Below the pieces are notes generated by a model. The model ran no database searches. It was given only the letters and a program-made list of their open reading frames with translations, and was not told the DNA's origin. DNA of 64,000 nucleotides from Streptomyces sp. NBC_00154 (lineage in GTDB: Bacteria > Actinomycetota > Actinomycetes > Streptomycetales > Streptomycetaceae), in contig NZ_JAPEMI010000001.1 in assembly GCF_026342835.1 (NCBI RefSeq), positions 4,594,501 through 4,658,500 of the forward strand. Reading direction: 5' to 3'. The position numbers and the translations under genes are program-made. Shown one piece after another: positions 1 to 9,050 of the stretch (positions are counted from its first letter, which is position 1; every line of letters starts with the position of its first letter).

Positions 1-769
1 TGGCCTTGTTCTTCTCCGCGATGGTGTGGATGTCCTTGACCCGGGCGGGGCTGGGCTCGCTCTCGGGGTCGACGCCGGCGATGCCCTCCTGGATGAGCCC
101 GTAGCGCTCGGCGAGGTACCCGAAGGCGGAGTGGGTGGTGATGAACGTCTTGGTGGCGATGTCGCTCAGGCCCTTCTTGTACGACGTGTTCAGCGCGTCG
201 AGCTTCTTGACCAGGGCGTCCGTGTTGGTGCGGTAGTCCGCGGCGTGGTTCGGGTCGGCCTTCTCCAGGGACTTTCCGACCCCCTTGGCGACCTCGGCGT
301 ACTTCACCGGGTCCAGCCAGATGTGCGGGTCGGCCCCGGCCCCCTCGCCCTCGTGCGCATGGCCGTGCTCGTCGCCGCCGGTCTCCGTGCCGTGGTCCTC
401 CAGCGTGGTGAGCTTCGCCGCGTCCACGGAGTTCCTGACCCCGGACTGCGCGATCGCGTCGTCGACGGCGGGCTGGATACCCTTGAGGTACAGGATGTAA
501 TCGGCGTCGCCGAGCCCGCCGATCTGCCGCGGGCTGAGCTCCAGGTCGTGCGGCTCGACACCCGGCTTGGTCAGCGTGGTGACCGAGACATGGGTCCCGC
601 CGATCTCCTCGGCCAGGAACTGCATGGGATAGAACGAGGCCACCACATCCAGCTTGTCCCCGTTCTTGCTCTCGGCGGCGTCGGAGGTGGAGCAGGCGGA
701 GAGCGCGGTGAGACCGAGGGCGACGGCCCCGGCGACAGCGGCGGTGGGTATGAGGCGGCGTACGTTCAT
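1..769 (-). CDS. znuA: Zinc ABC transporter substrate-binding lipoprotein (ZnuA-like), 3' end outside window
   Basis: Cluster A-I metal-binding protein that captures Zn2+ outside the membrane and hands it to a ZnuBC permease. Seen: a lipoprotein signal with lipobox LSAC (lipidated Cys26), the first metal-ligand region VEPHDLELSP (His74), a His/Asp/Glu-rich loop DEHGHAHEGEG that is typical of zinc-specific members, and DPHIWLDP. About 256 codons are visible and the frame runs off the left edge. The ATG at 769 is chosen because the signal peptide follows directly; an in-frame-independent ATG at 778 is less likely. There is no Shine-Dalgarno, and a Zur-like box overlaps the start codon. znuB/znuC would be expected beyond the edge; this is inference. 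Confidence 0.93.
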   Translation of the reverse strand, partial: MNVRRLIPTAAVAGAVALGLTALSACSTSDAAESKNGDKLDVVASFYPMQFLAEEIGGTHVSVTTLTKPGVEPHDLELSPRQIGGLGDADYILYLKGIQPAVDDAIAQSGVRNSVDAAKLTTLEDHGTETGGDEHGHAHEGEGAGADPHIWLDPVKYAEVAKGVGKSLEKADPNHAADYRTNTDALVKKLDALNTSYKKGLSDIATKTFITTHSAFGYLAERYGLIQEGIAGVDPESEPSPARVKDIHTIAEKNKA

Positions 770-783
770 GACACTCATTTTCA
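769..783 (-). promoter_or_regulatory. Zur-like box 1
   Basis: Read toward znuA the 15-mer is TGAAAATGAGTGTCA, which matches the palindromic Streptomyces Zur consensus as I remember it (TGAAAATGATTTTCA) at 13 of 15 positions. It touches the ATG, so bound repressor would block a short-leader or leaderless start. Confidence 0.7.
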
Positions 784-790
784 ACAAAAG

Positions 791-805
791 TGGAAACGAT
801 TGTCA
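791..805 (-). promoter_or_regulatory. Zur-like box 2
   Basis: Read toward znuA the 15-mer is TGACAATCGTTTCCA, 11 of 15 matches to the same consensus. Its centre is 22 bp from the centre of box 1, i.e. two helical turns, so two Zur dimers could bind one face of the DNA. Confidence 0.5.
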
Positions 806-924
806 ACAAGCTCGGTGAGAGGCCCTGCTCACCATCTGTCCGCGCACCGATTTGATCCAGGGGGCGTGCCCGCCGGTAATCTGAAGCATTCGCCGTTCGT
901 CGTCGTCGTAATGAAGAGAGCACC

Positions 925-2307
<1,383 letters not shown>

Positions 2308-2328
2308 CGCACCACGGTTCCACGGCGA

Positions 2329-2360
2329 AGCCCCCGGTTCCTTGTACGGAACCGGGGGCT
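2329..2360 (+). terminator. glyS terminator hairpin
   Basis: A perfect 13-bp GC-rich stem (AGCCCCCGGTTCC with its complement) closes a 6-nt loop 21 bp after the glyS stop. No U tract, as is common in Streptomyces. Confidence 0.85.
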
Positions 2361-2407
2361 CCGTTGCACACTGGGCACACGCGACCACGCGTCAACAGGA
2401 GGCTCGG

Positions 2408-2611
2408 ATGCCGTCCATGACCACCAGCAAGGTCAGCAGATGGGATCAGCACGGCCGTGAACATGTCGTCCATGTGCGGAAGTCGGGGATCCAGCGGCAG
2501 CTGAGCTGCGACACCTGCGACTGGCGCAAGGGTGTGCAGTTCCTGCCCTGGCTCAAGGCCGAGGAACACCTCGCCGAGGTCCACCAGGCGACGGTCGACC
2601 CGACGGCCTGA
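2408..2611 (+). CDS. Small zinc-finger-like protein, 67 aa
   Basis: Function not recognised. The 67-residue product contains C-x2-C-x16-H-x4-H (CDTCDW, later HLAEVH), a spacing that could bind one zinc ion like a C2H2 finger. Start chosen at ATG 2408 because AGGAGG lies 5 nt upstream (2397-2402). It follows the glyS terminator and precedes the convergent TetR gene, so it is probably monocistronic. Short Streptomyces proteins of this type are usually annotated as hypothetical; DNA, RNA or protein binding are all possible. Confidence 0.75.
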   Translation: MPSMTTSKVSRWDQHGREHVVHVRKSGIQRQLSCDTCDWRKGVQFLPWLKAEEHLAEVHQATVDPTA

Positions 2612-2665
2612 CCCCGACGGCTGTCCGGCGGCGGCCTGCCGCGACCGGCTCCGTGTGCAGCGCTG

Positions 2666-3250
2666 TTACGCGCGCAGGCCGCGCAGCAGCAGGTCCGAGA
2701 CGGCGGTGAACTCGGCGCCGATGGCGGGGTTCTGCCATTCGGTGGCGTACGCCGGGTCGTGGAAGCGCGCCGTCGCGTCGAAGACCGCCTGCGCGGCGAC
2801 CGCCGGATCGTCCACCGCGAACTCCCCGCTGCGCACACCCTCCTCGACGATCTCCCGCAGCTGCCCGACCAGTTCGCGGATGTGCGCCTCGACGACCGTG
2901 CTCTCGCCGATCAGCACGATATAGGTCGCGAACAGCTCGGGGTCGTCACCGGCCTTGTGGCGCTTGGCCTCGAACAGCGCCGTCAGCCAGTGCTGCAGCT
3001 TCGCCGGGGCGGGCTCCGCCGACGTGTTGATGATCTCCGTGAGCGCCACCTCGGTCCGGGTCAGCCAGCGAGCGGTCACCGCCTCGCGCAGCGCCGACTT
3101 CGTACGGAAGTGGCGGTAGACGCTGCCGTGGCTGACGCCGAGCGCGCGGGCCACGTCGACCACCGTCGCCTTGGCGGGGCCGTAGCGGCGCAGCACGTCC
3201 TCGGTGGCCTCGAGAATGCGCTCGGGGGTCAGTGGGTCGGCTGACGGCAT
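2666..3250 (-). CDS. TetR-family transcriptional repressor
   Basis: 194 aa. The N-terminal TetR helix-turn-helix is clear (about residues 29-55, with VARALGVSHGSVYRHFRTK as recognition region); the rest is a helical ligand-binding domain. It lies 80 bp downstream of the aldo-keto reductase on the same strand, so the two are probably co-transcribed and the regulator would act on the palindrome at 4395-4416. Ligand unknown. Confidence 0.92.
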   Translation of the reverse strand: MPSADPLTPERILEATEDVLRRYGPAKATVVDVARALGVSHGSVYRHFRTKSALREAVTARWLTRTEVALTEIINTSAEPAPAKLQHWLTALFEAKRHKAGDDPELFATYIVLIGESTVVEAHIRELVGQLREIVEEGVRSGEFAVDDPAVAAQAVFDATARFHDPAYATEWQNPAIGAEFTAVSDLLLRGLRA

Positions 3251-3330
3251 GGTGTCTGTGCTGCCTTTCGGAGGGCGCCGGTCGGGGAGCTGCCCGGCGG
3301 GGGCCGCACCCCGACGACCGTACCCGGAGC

Positions 3331-4338
3331 TCAGCGCTCGCTGTCGAGGTGGGCCATCTGGTTCTCCGGGTAGCGCGCACCGGCGGCCGCACCTGGCGGG
3401 ACGGCCTCCTCGATCGCGGCGAGGTCGGCGGCGTCCAGCGTGACATCCAGGGCGCCGAGAGCCTCGGTGAGCCGATCGCGGCGGCGGGCGCCGACGAGCG
3501 GCACGATGTCCGTACCCCGGCCGAGCACCCAGGCGATGGCGATCTGGGCGACCGAGACACCCTTCTGCTCGGCGATCTTGCGCAGGGCATCGACCAGATC
3601 GAGGTTGTGCTGGAGGTTTCCGCCCTGGAATCGGGGGCTCATGGCACGGAAGTCCCCGGGGGCCAGCTCGCGGTCACGGCTGAAGTGCCCGCTGATCAGG
3701 CCGCGCGACAGCACCCCGTATGCCGTGACGCCGATGCCCAGATCGCGGCAGACCGGCAGGATCGCATCCTCGACGGACCGGGAGATCAGCGAGTACTCGA
3801 TCTGCAGATCGGAGATCGGGGCCACCGACGCCGCCCGGCGGATCGTGTCCGCGCCGACCTCGGACAGGCCGATGTGGCGGACATGGCCGGCCTCGACCAG
3901 CTCGGCAATGGCACCGATGGTCTCCTCGACCGGCACATCGGGATCGACACGGGCGATCCGGTAGATGTCGATGTGGTCGGTGCCGAGCCGCTGGAGCGAA
4001 TACGCGGCGAAGTTCTTCACGGCGGCAGGGCGGCCGTCGTACCCCGTGAAGGCGCCTTCGACCGTGCGCAGCGCGCCGAACTTCACGCTGGTGAGCGCCT
4101 GCTCGCGAGCGGCGCCGGGGGCGGTGCGCAGCGCCTCGTTGATCAGTAGTTCGTTGTGACCCATGCCGTAGAAGTCGCCGGTGTCCAGCAGGGTGATGCC
4201 CGCGTCGAGCGCGGCGTGGATGGTGGCGATCGACTCGGCGCGGTCGCTCTCGCCGTACAGCGCGGACATGCCCATGCAGCCGAGTCCCAGTGCGGAGACC
4301 TGCGGGCCGGTGGAGCCGAGCGTGCGGGTGGTGGTCAT
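3331..4338 (-). CDS. Aldo/keto reductase
   Basis: NADPH-dependent carbonyl reductase of the AKR (beta/alpha)8 superfamily, 335 aa. Seen: GLGCMGMS near the N terminus, catalytic Asp52 and Tyr57 (LLDTGDFYG), Lys86 (TSVKFG). The fourth tetrad residue, normally His in a YYQHRVDP-type motif, is Ala129 (YRIARVDPDVP); members with other residues there are known, so activity may be restricted. Start at ATG 4338, preceded by GGGAG. Probable operon with the downstream TetR gene. Confidence 0.92.
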   Translation of the reverse strand: MTTTRTLGSTGPQVSALGLGCMGMSALYGESDRAESIATIHAALDAGITLLDTGDFYGMGHNELLINEALRTAPGAAREQALTSVKFGALRTVEGAFTGYDGRPAAVKNFAAYSLQRLGTDHIDIYRIARVDPDVPVEETIGAIAELVEAGHVRHIGLSEVGADTIRRAASVAPISDLQIEYSLISRSVEDAILPVCRDLGIGVTAYGVLSRGLISGHFSRDRELAPGDFRAMSPRFQGGNLQHNLDLVDALRKIAEQKGVSVAQIAIAWVLGRGTDIVPLVGARRRDRLTEALGALDVTLDAADLAAIEEAVPPGAAAGARYPENQMAHLDSER

Positions 4339-4394
4339 GAAGGACTCCCGTGGGGAAAAGGGGGGCGGGCCGTACACAACTGTGGCATGAGGGA

Positions 4395-4416
4395 TGACAG
4401 ATTTCAATATCTGTCA
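4395..4416 (-). promoter_or_regulatory. Palindromic operator upstream of the aldo-keto reductase
   Basis: Perfect 8-bp arms TGACAGAT and ATCTGTCA separated by 6 bp, 57 bp upstream of the reductase start. Size and symmetry fit a TetR dimer site, and a TetR gene is in the same transcription unit. AT-rich relative to its surroundings. Confidence 0.7.
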
Positions 4417-4494
4417 GTCCATTGTCGTGACGCTCCACCCGGGCGGCCCGAAAAGCTGGTGCTGGGCCCGGTGCGGCCGGGGTACGGTTCCCGT

Positions 4495-4524
4495 ATGTCT
4501 TCGTTCTTCCAGATCTACGAGTGA
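4495..4524 (+). CDS. Nine-residue leader ORF (MSSFFQIYE)
   Basis: ATG followed by eight codons and TGA. A -10-like TACGGT (4483-4488) sits 6 nt before the ATG, which would make the mRNA start at the A of ATG (leaderless). A 9-bp hairpin follows 4 nt after the stop and the next gene starts about 100 nt further on. The arrangement resembles a regulatory upstream ORF, but only position and composition support it. Confidence 0.45.
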   Translation: MSSFFQIYE

Positions 4525-4528
4525 GAGC

Positions 4529-4559
4529 GCGGCGGGCCCGGAATCTCTCCGCCCGCCGC
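4529..4559 (+). promoter_or_regulatory. Hairpin after leader ORF (possible attenuator)
   Basis: Arms GCGGCGGGC and GCCCGCCGC (perfect 9 bp) with a 13-nt loop lie between the leader ORF and the downstream gene. Confidence 0.45.
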
Positions 4560-4619
4560 CCATCGGTTCGATCCCAGGTCGCTCACGACCTCACGACTCA
4601 CCACGAACGGGAGAACCCC

Positions 4620-4838
4620 GTGGCCAAGAGCCGCAACAACCTTCTCGGCGTCGGCGGACAGCGCAAGAAGCTGTCCCGCGCCGAACAGCAGGGCGCGGGC
4701 ACCGCGCGCGACGCCGACCGCAAGACGGCGGCCGACCAGAAGCAGGAGCTGCTGCGCAAGATGCGTGAGCGCGCGCAGTCCGCCGGGTCCGCACAGTCGG
4801 ACGACTCCTCGGAGCAGGACCGGCAGGCGCAGAGCTGA
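4620..4838 (+). CDS. Small basic protein of the DUF6243 type, 72 aa
   Basis: Starts MAKSRNNLLGVGGQRKKLSR and is rich in Lys, Arg, Gln and Ser with no hydrophobic core, so it is probably an extended or helical charged protein. I recall this N-terminus from a Streptomyces family called DUF6243; function unknown. GTG 4620 is chosen because GGGAG lies about 8 nt upstream. The leader ORF and hairpin upstream suggest control within the 5' region. Confidence 0.75.
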   Translation: MAKSRNNLLGVGGQRKKLSRAEQQGAGTARDADRKTAADQKQELLRKMRERAQSAGSAQSDDSSEQDRQAQS

Positions 4839-4854
4839 CGCCTTCTCATCACCC

Positions 4855-4905
4855 GTACGACGGTGGGCCCGGATCACTCGATGTGATCCGGGCCCACCGT
4901 CGTAC
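4855..4905. terminator. Bidirectional terminator, 23-bp stem
   Basis: Perfect inverted repeat (arms 4855-4877 and 4883-4905, loop TCGAT) between the convergent DUF6243-like gene and the MFS gene. Symmetric, so it can stop both transcripts. Confidence 0.9.
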
Positions 4906-4934
4906 CTGAACCGTGCCGTGTCCGTCCCCCGCAC

Positions 4935-6404
4935 TCACGCCACCACGCGCGGCAGCCGCAGGCTCAGCAGCGTCGTCAGCGCCACCGCCGCCAGCTGCAC
5001 CAGCAGCGCTACGATCAGCGCGTCCCGCATGCCCCATCCGGGCACCAGGGCGAGGAACAGCGTCCCGAGCGTCGCCACACCCAGTGCCAGCGCGGCCTGC
5101 TGCGTCGTCGTCATCACTCCGCCGCCCACCCCGGCCCGCTCGGCCGGCACGTCGGAGAGCACGATGCGGAACAGGACCGGCAGTTGCAGCCCCTGGCCGA
5201 GACCGGCGATCGCGACGCCCGGCAGCAGGGCCGGGAGCCCCAGGTCGGGCCAGCCGAGCCACACAGTGAGCGCGAGCACCGTGACACCCGCGCCCTGGAT
5301 CAGCCCGCCCGCCGTCACGACCCGGCTGCCGAACCGGCGTACCAGCCGCGGACCGGCCAGCGAGGCCGCGAAGAAGGCCACCGCCATCGGCGCCAATGCC
5401 AGTCCGGCGGCGGCCGGTCCCAGCTTCAGGCCCTGCTGCAGCGCCACCGCGATGACGAACATGAAGCCGCCGAAGCCGAGCGAGAACGGCAGTACCAGCG
5501 CCAGACCGCGCCGCAGCGAGTCGAGCCGCAGCAGGCTCGGCGGGATCAGCGGGATCTGTCCGCGCCGGTCGGCCCGCTGTTCGACGCGGTAGAAGGCGGC
5601 CGCGGCGATCGGGAACAGCGCGAGGGAGATCCAGGTCCACACCGGCCAGCCCGCGGCCCGTCCCTCCGTCAGTGGCGCCAGCAGCGTCACCAGTGAAACG
5701 GCGAGCAGCAGCGTCCCCGGTACGTCGATGGGCGCGGGCCGGTCCGAGCGTGTCTCCGGCACCGCACGGGCGGCCAGGACCAGCCCCACCGCTGCCACCG
5801 GCACGTTCACCAGGAAGACCGACCGCCAGCCCGCGCTCTCGCCGAACACCGACGACAGCGGAGCGGCGGCGACCAGTACGCCGCCGAGGATCTGGCCGGC
5901 GACCATCGAGAGCCCGGCCGTCGCCCCGTAGAGGCTCATCGCACGCGCCCGCCGGTGTCCGGAGGTGGCGGCCTGGATGGTGGCGAGCACCTGCGGCAGC
6001 ATCAGCGCCGCCGAGGCGCCCTGCGCCACCCGTGCCCCGACGAGCGTCCAGGCATCCGGGGCGAGCCCGCAGGCCAGTGAGGTGAGTGCGAAGGCCGCCA
6101 TGCCGGTGAGGAAGAGCCGGCGCCGCCCGGCCATGTCGCCGAGCCGGCCGCCGAGGACGAGCAGGACGGCGTACGCGAGTCCGTAGCCCGCGACGACCAG
6201 TTCGAGCAGTGCGGGGCCCGCGGCCAGATCCTTGTCGATCGTCGGCAGGGCGACGTTGACGATGAAGAAGTCGATGAGCGGCAGGGCCGCACCGATCAGC
6301 ACGGTGAACAGTCCGAGCGTGCCGAGTACCGGGGTGGGATGGTCGTGCCGCACCACACGGGTGGTGAGGGCGGATGTCTGCGTCCGTGCGGTGGATTCAC
6401 TCAC
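4935..6404 (-). CDS. MFS drug:H+ antiporter (DHA2-like)
   Basis: About 489 aa with many hydrophobic segments; begins its transporter core at GTLGLFTVLIGAALPLIDFF and has the MFS loop motif GGRLGDMAGRRR and the exporter-type motif C region GQILGGVL. Likely exports a toxic compound in exchange for protons. GTG 6404 (VSESTART) is preferred over the longer frame reaching 6476, because the extra N-terminus is non-hydrophobic and overlaps operator-like repeats; no good ribosome site is visible for either. Divergent from the XRE regulator, which may control it. Confidence 0.85.
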   Translation of the reverse strand: MSESTARTQTSALTTRVVRHDHPTPVLGTLGLFTVLIGAALPLIDFFIVNVALPTIDKDLAAGPALLELVVAGYGLAYAVLLVLGGRLGDMAGRRRLFLTGMAAFALTSLACGLAPDAWTLVGARVAQGASAALMLPQVLATIQAATSGHRRARAMSLYGATAGLSMVAGQILGGVLVAAAPLSSVFGESAGWRSVFLVNVPVAAVGLVLAARAVPETRSDRPAPIDVPGTLLLAVSLVTLLAPLTEGRAAGWPVWTWISLALFPIAAAAFYRVEQRADRRGQIPLIPPSLLRLDSLRRGLALVLPFSLGFGGFMFVIAVALQQGLKLGPAAAGLALAPMAVAFFAASLAGPRLVRRFGSRVVTAGGLIQGAGVTVLALTVWLGWPDLGLPALLPGVAIAGLGQGLQLPVLFRIVLSDVPAERAGVGGGVMTTTQQAALALGVATLGTLFLALVPGWGMRDALIVALLVQLAAVALTTLLSLRLPRVVA

Positions 6405-6430
6405 GGCATCGACGATCGCCCGAATCGCAG

Positions 6431-6460
6431 CCTGGTACCAGAGTGTCTTTATCCTGGTAG
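6431..6460. promoter_or_regulatory. Repeated CCTGGTA motif in a divergent promoter
   Basis: CCTGGTAC (6431-6438) and CCTGGTAG (6453-6460) are direct repeats 22 bp apart; the first is also part of the palindrome CTGGTACCAG (6432-6441). Candidate operator for the neighbouring XRE protein. Confidence 0.45.
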
Positions 6461-6505
6461 AAACGGCACCTGGCACAGGGCCGGGGCGTTCGGCAGGCTG
6501 GGAGC

Positions 6506-7414
6506 ATGACGACGATGGTGACCGAAGCGCAGCAGCTGCCCCACGGTCCCCGGTCGGCCGGTTCGGCCGAGCCGCCGGAGACAGAGGTCCGGCGGCATGA
6601 ACTCGCGGGCTTCCTGCGCAGCCGGCGCGAGCGCATCACCCCCGAGCAGGTGGGTCTGCCGCGCGGCCGCCGCAGGCGCACCCCCGGGCTGCGCCGTGAG
6701 GAGGTCGCCCAGCTCTCGGCCGTCGGCGTCACCTGGTACACCTGGCTCGAACAGGCTCGTGACATCCAGGTCTCGCCCCAGGTGCTGGACGCCCTCGCCC
6801 GCGCCCTGCTGCTCGACCGGAGCGAGCGCACCCATCTCTTCTTCCTGGCGGGCGCCGTCGACCCCGCCCCGGGTACGGAGTGCCCGAGCGTCACCCCGGC
6901 GCTGCGCGAGATGCTGTGGCAGCTGGACCCGATCCCGGCCTGTGTGCAGAACAGCCGGTACGACATCCTCGCCTACAACAGGACCTACGGGCGGCTGCTC
7001 TGCGACCTGGACGCCGTCGCCCCCGAGAACCGCAACTGCATGCTGTTGTCGTACACCGACGAGAACTGGCGCGCGTCCGTCGTCGACCTCCCTGAGATGA
7101 ACCGGGTGATGGCCGCCAAGTTCCGCGCCTCGATGGCCGAGCATCTCGCCGAACCCGCCTGGAAGGCACTGGTCAATCGGCTGGAGACGGCCTCACCGGA
7201 GTTCCGGGAGATCTGGGCGCGCCACGAGGTCGTCGGCCCCGGCGGCCGGACCAAGTTCTTCCGCAACCCCCAGGTCGGACTGGTGCGCCTGGACCACACC
7301 GACCTCTGGCTCGGCCCGTCGACCGGTCCGCGCATGGTGACGTACGTCCCCGCCGACGAGGAGTCCCGGGAGCGGCTCGAGCGCCTTCACGCCTTCGCGC
7401 TCACCGACGCCTGA
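6506..7414 (+). CDS. XRE-family regulator with MmyB-like ligand domain
   Basis: 302 aa. N-terminal helix-turn-helix with the RRRTPGLRREEVAQLSAVG signature, then an MmyB-like PAS-type C-terminal domain (YDILAYNRTYGRLL, VTYVPADEES). This family controls oxidoreductase and efflux genes, often divergent ones. GGGAG precedes the ATG. The 3' end overlaps the convergent MFS gene by 28 bp. Confidence 0.92.
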   Translation: MTTMVTEAQQLPHGPRSAGSAEPPETEVRRHELAGFLRSRRERITPEQVGLPRGRRRRTPGLRREEVAQLSAVGVTWYTWLEQARDIQVSPQVLDALARALLLDRSERTHLFFLAGAVDPAPGTECPSVTPALREMLWQLDPIPACVQNSRYDILAYNRTYGRLLCDLDAVAPENRNCMLLSYTDENWRASVVDLPEMNRVMAAKFRASMAEHLAEPAWKALVNRLETASPEFREIWARHEVVGPGGRTKFFRNPQVGLVRLDHTDLWLGPSTGPRMVTYVPADEESRERLERLHAFALTDA

Positions 7415-8889
7415 CCTCCGTACCCGGCCCCGGACCCGGTCTCGGCCCCGGCCGGGGCCTCCAGCCGTCCGGCCGTGCGCTGCGCCGTCTCGCGGGCCCA
7501 CCGCCCACTGGTCAGCGCCCCCACCAGCAGGACGGCCAGACCGCAGCCGGTGATGATCCACCAGGCGGGCTTGCTCGCGTCCACGAAGGCGGTGGCATAC
7601 CCGGCGCCGCGCGGGGAACCGCTACCCGCCACGCCCGCCGCCAGCACCGCGCCGATCACGGCGACGCCCAGCGTGCCGCCGATCTGCCGGCTGGTCGAGG
7701 CGACCGCCGCCGCCACGCCCGCCTGAGAGCGCGGCATCCCGGAGACGGCGGTGTTGGTGATCGGCGCGTTCACCATGCCGAAACCGAGACCGAACAGCAC
7801 ATAGCCGGTGAACAGCAGCACGTTCTGCGTCTCCGCGTCGAACGCCGCGAACATCAGCCCGCACGCCGTCATGGCCGCACCCGCCACGAGCAGCGAGAGC
7901 CGCGGCCCCCGGCTGCCGACGAGCCGCCCCGACAGCGGGGCGCAGACAAAGGTGAGAGCGGCCATCGGAAGCATGTACAGACCGGCGTGCAGGGCGCTCA
8001 GACCGCGCACGTTCTGCAGGTACAGCGTGTTCAGGAAGAGGAAGCCGCTCAGGGCGGCGAAGGCGCAGACCGCGATGGCGGTGGCGCCGCTGAACGGGGC
8101 GCTGCGGAAGAACCGCAGTTCGATGAGGGGCTCGGCGCGCCTGGGCTCGTACAGCAGGAGTCCGATCAGGGCGCACGCGGCGAGCGCCGCGAAGCCCAGG
8201 ATCCGCGGTGAGGCCCAGCCGGCCGAGGGCGCCTCGATGATCGCGTAGGTCAGTGAACCGAGCAGTGCGATCACCAGCAGCTGTCCCACGGGGTCGGGGC
8301 GGCGCGGCTTCGGGGCGCGGGACTCGGGGACGTACCGCCAGGTGAGCAGCAGCGCGGCGAGACCGACCGGCAGATTGATCCAGAAGATCGACCGCCAGCC
8401 GACCGAGTCCACCAGCAGGCCGCCGACCACCGGTCCGGCTGCCATGGAGATGCCGACGACACCGCCCCACACACCGATGGCGCGGGCGCGCTCGCGCGGG
8501 TCGGTGAAGGTGTTGGTGATGATCGACATCGCGACGGGGTTGAGCATCGAGCCGCCGACCGCCTGCACCATCCGGAAGGCGACCAGCGACTCCAGGTTCG
8601 GAGCGACGGAGCAGAGCACCGAGCCGAGGGTGAAGAGCACGAGCCCGATCTTGAAGACCTTCGCCCGTCCGATCCGGTCGGCGGTGGAGCCCGCCAGCAT
8701 CAGCAGCGAGGCGAGGACGAGGGTGTAGGCGTCGATCGTCCACTGCATGCCGGCGACGGTCGCATGGAGCTCCCGCTGCATGGAGGGCAGAGCGACATTG
8801 AGGACGGTGTTGTCGAGACTGACGATCAGCAGACTCATGCAGCAGATCGCCAGAACCAACTGCCGTCGGCGGTGGGTGAGCTCAGGCAT
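7387..8889 (-). CDS. MFS efflux transporter, DHA2 (14-TM) type
   Basis: 500 aa. Seen: LDNTVLNVALP in TM1 (DHA2 signature), GSTADRIGRAK in the first loop, and many hydrophobic segments across the length. Likely a QacA/EmrB-type multidrug exporter. The ATG has no Shine-Dalgarno; TACTAT (8896-8901) lies 6 nt upstream, so a leaderless mRNA is likely. Tail-to-tail overlap with the XRE gene. Confidence 0.93.
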   Translation of the reverse strand: MPELTHRRRQLVLAICCMSLLIVSLDNTVLNVALPSMQRELHATVAGMQWTIDAYTLVLASLLMLAGSTADRIGRAKVFKIGLVLFTLGSVLCSVAPNLESLVAFRMVQAVGGSMLNPVAMSIITNTFTDPRERARAIGVWGGVVGISMAAGPVVGGLLVDSVGWRSIFWINLPVGLAALLLTWRYVPESRAPKPRRPDPVGQLLVIALLGSLTYAIIEAPSAGWASPRILGFAALAACALIGLLLYEPRRAEPLIELRFFRSAPFSGATAIAVCAFAALSGFLFLNTLYLQNVRGLSALHAGLYMLPMAALTFVCAPLSGRLVGSRGPRLSLLVAGAAMTACGLMFAAFDAETQNVLLFTGYVLFGLGFGMVNAPITNTAVSGMPRSQAGVAAAVASTSRQIGGTLGVAVIGAVLAAGVAGSGSPRGAGYATAFVDASKPAWWIITGCGLAVLLVGALTSGRWARETAQRTAGRLEAPAGAETGSGAGYGGQASVSAKA

Positions 8890-8895
8890 ACATAG

Positions 8896-8911
8896 ATAGT
8901 ACGGTTAACTA
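8896..8911 (-). promoter_or_regulatory. -10 element and TAGT/ACTA inverted repeat before the MFS gene
   Basis: On the gene strand TACTAT is a -10 hexamer. Partly overlapping it is TAGT-7-ACTA with an internal GTTAAC, an arrangement seen in operators of efflux repressors. No regulator gene is directly adjacent. Confidence 0.45.
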
Positions 8912-9050
8912 ACGACTGCTGCCGCCGGAAGGCCCCGACCGGCGCCCCTGGTATGTCTGTCCGGCGCCATCGCCGGTACGGACTGCGGCGCCCGTCCCCC
9001 GTTCCGCGGTGCCTGCCGAAGCTGCTTCCGTCGTACGCGACAATGGAGCA

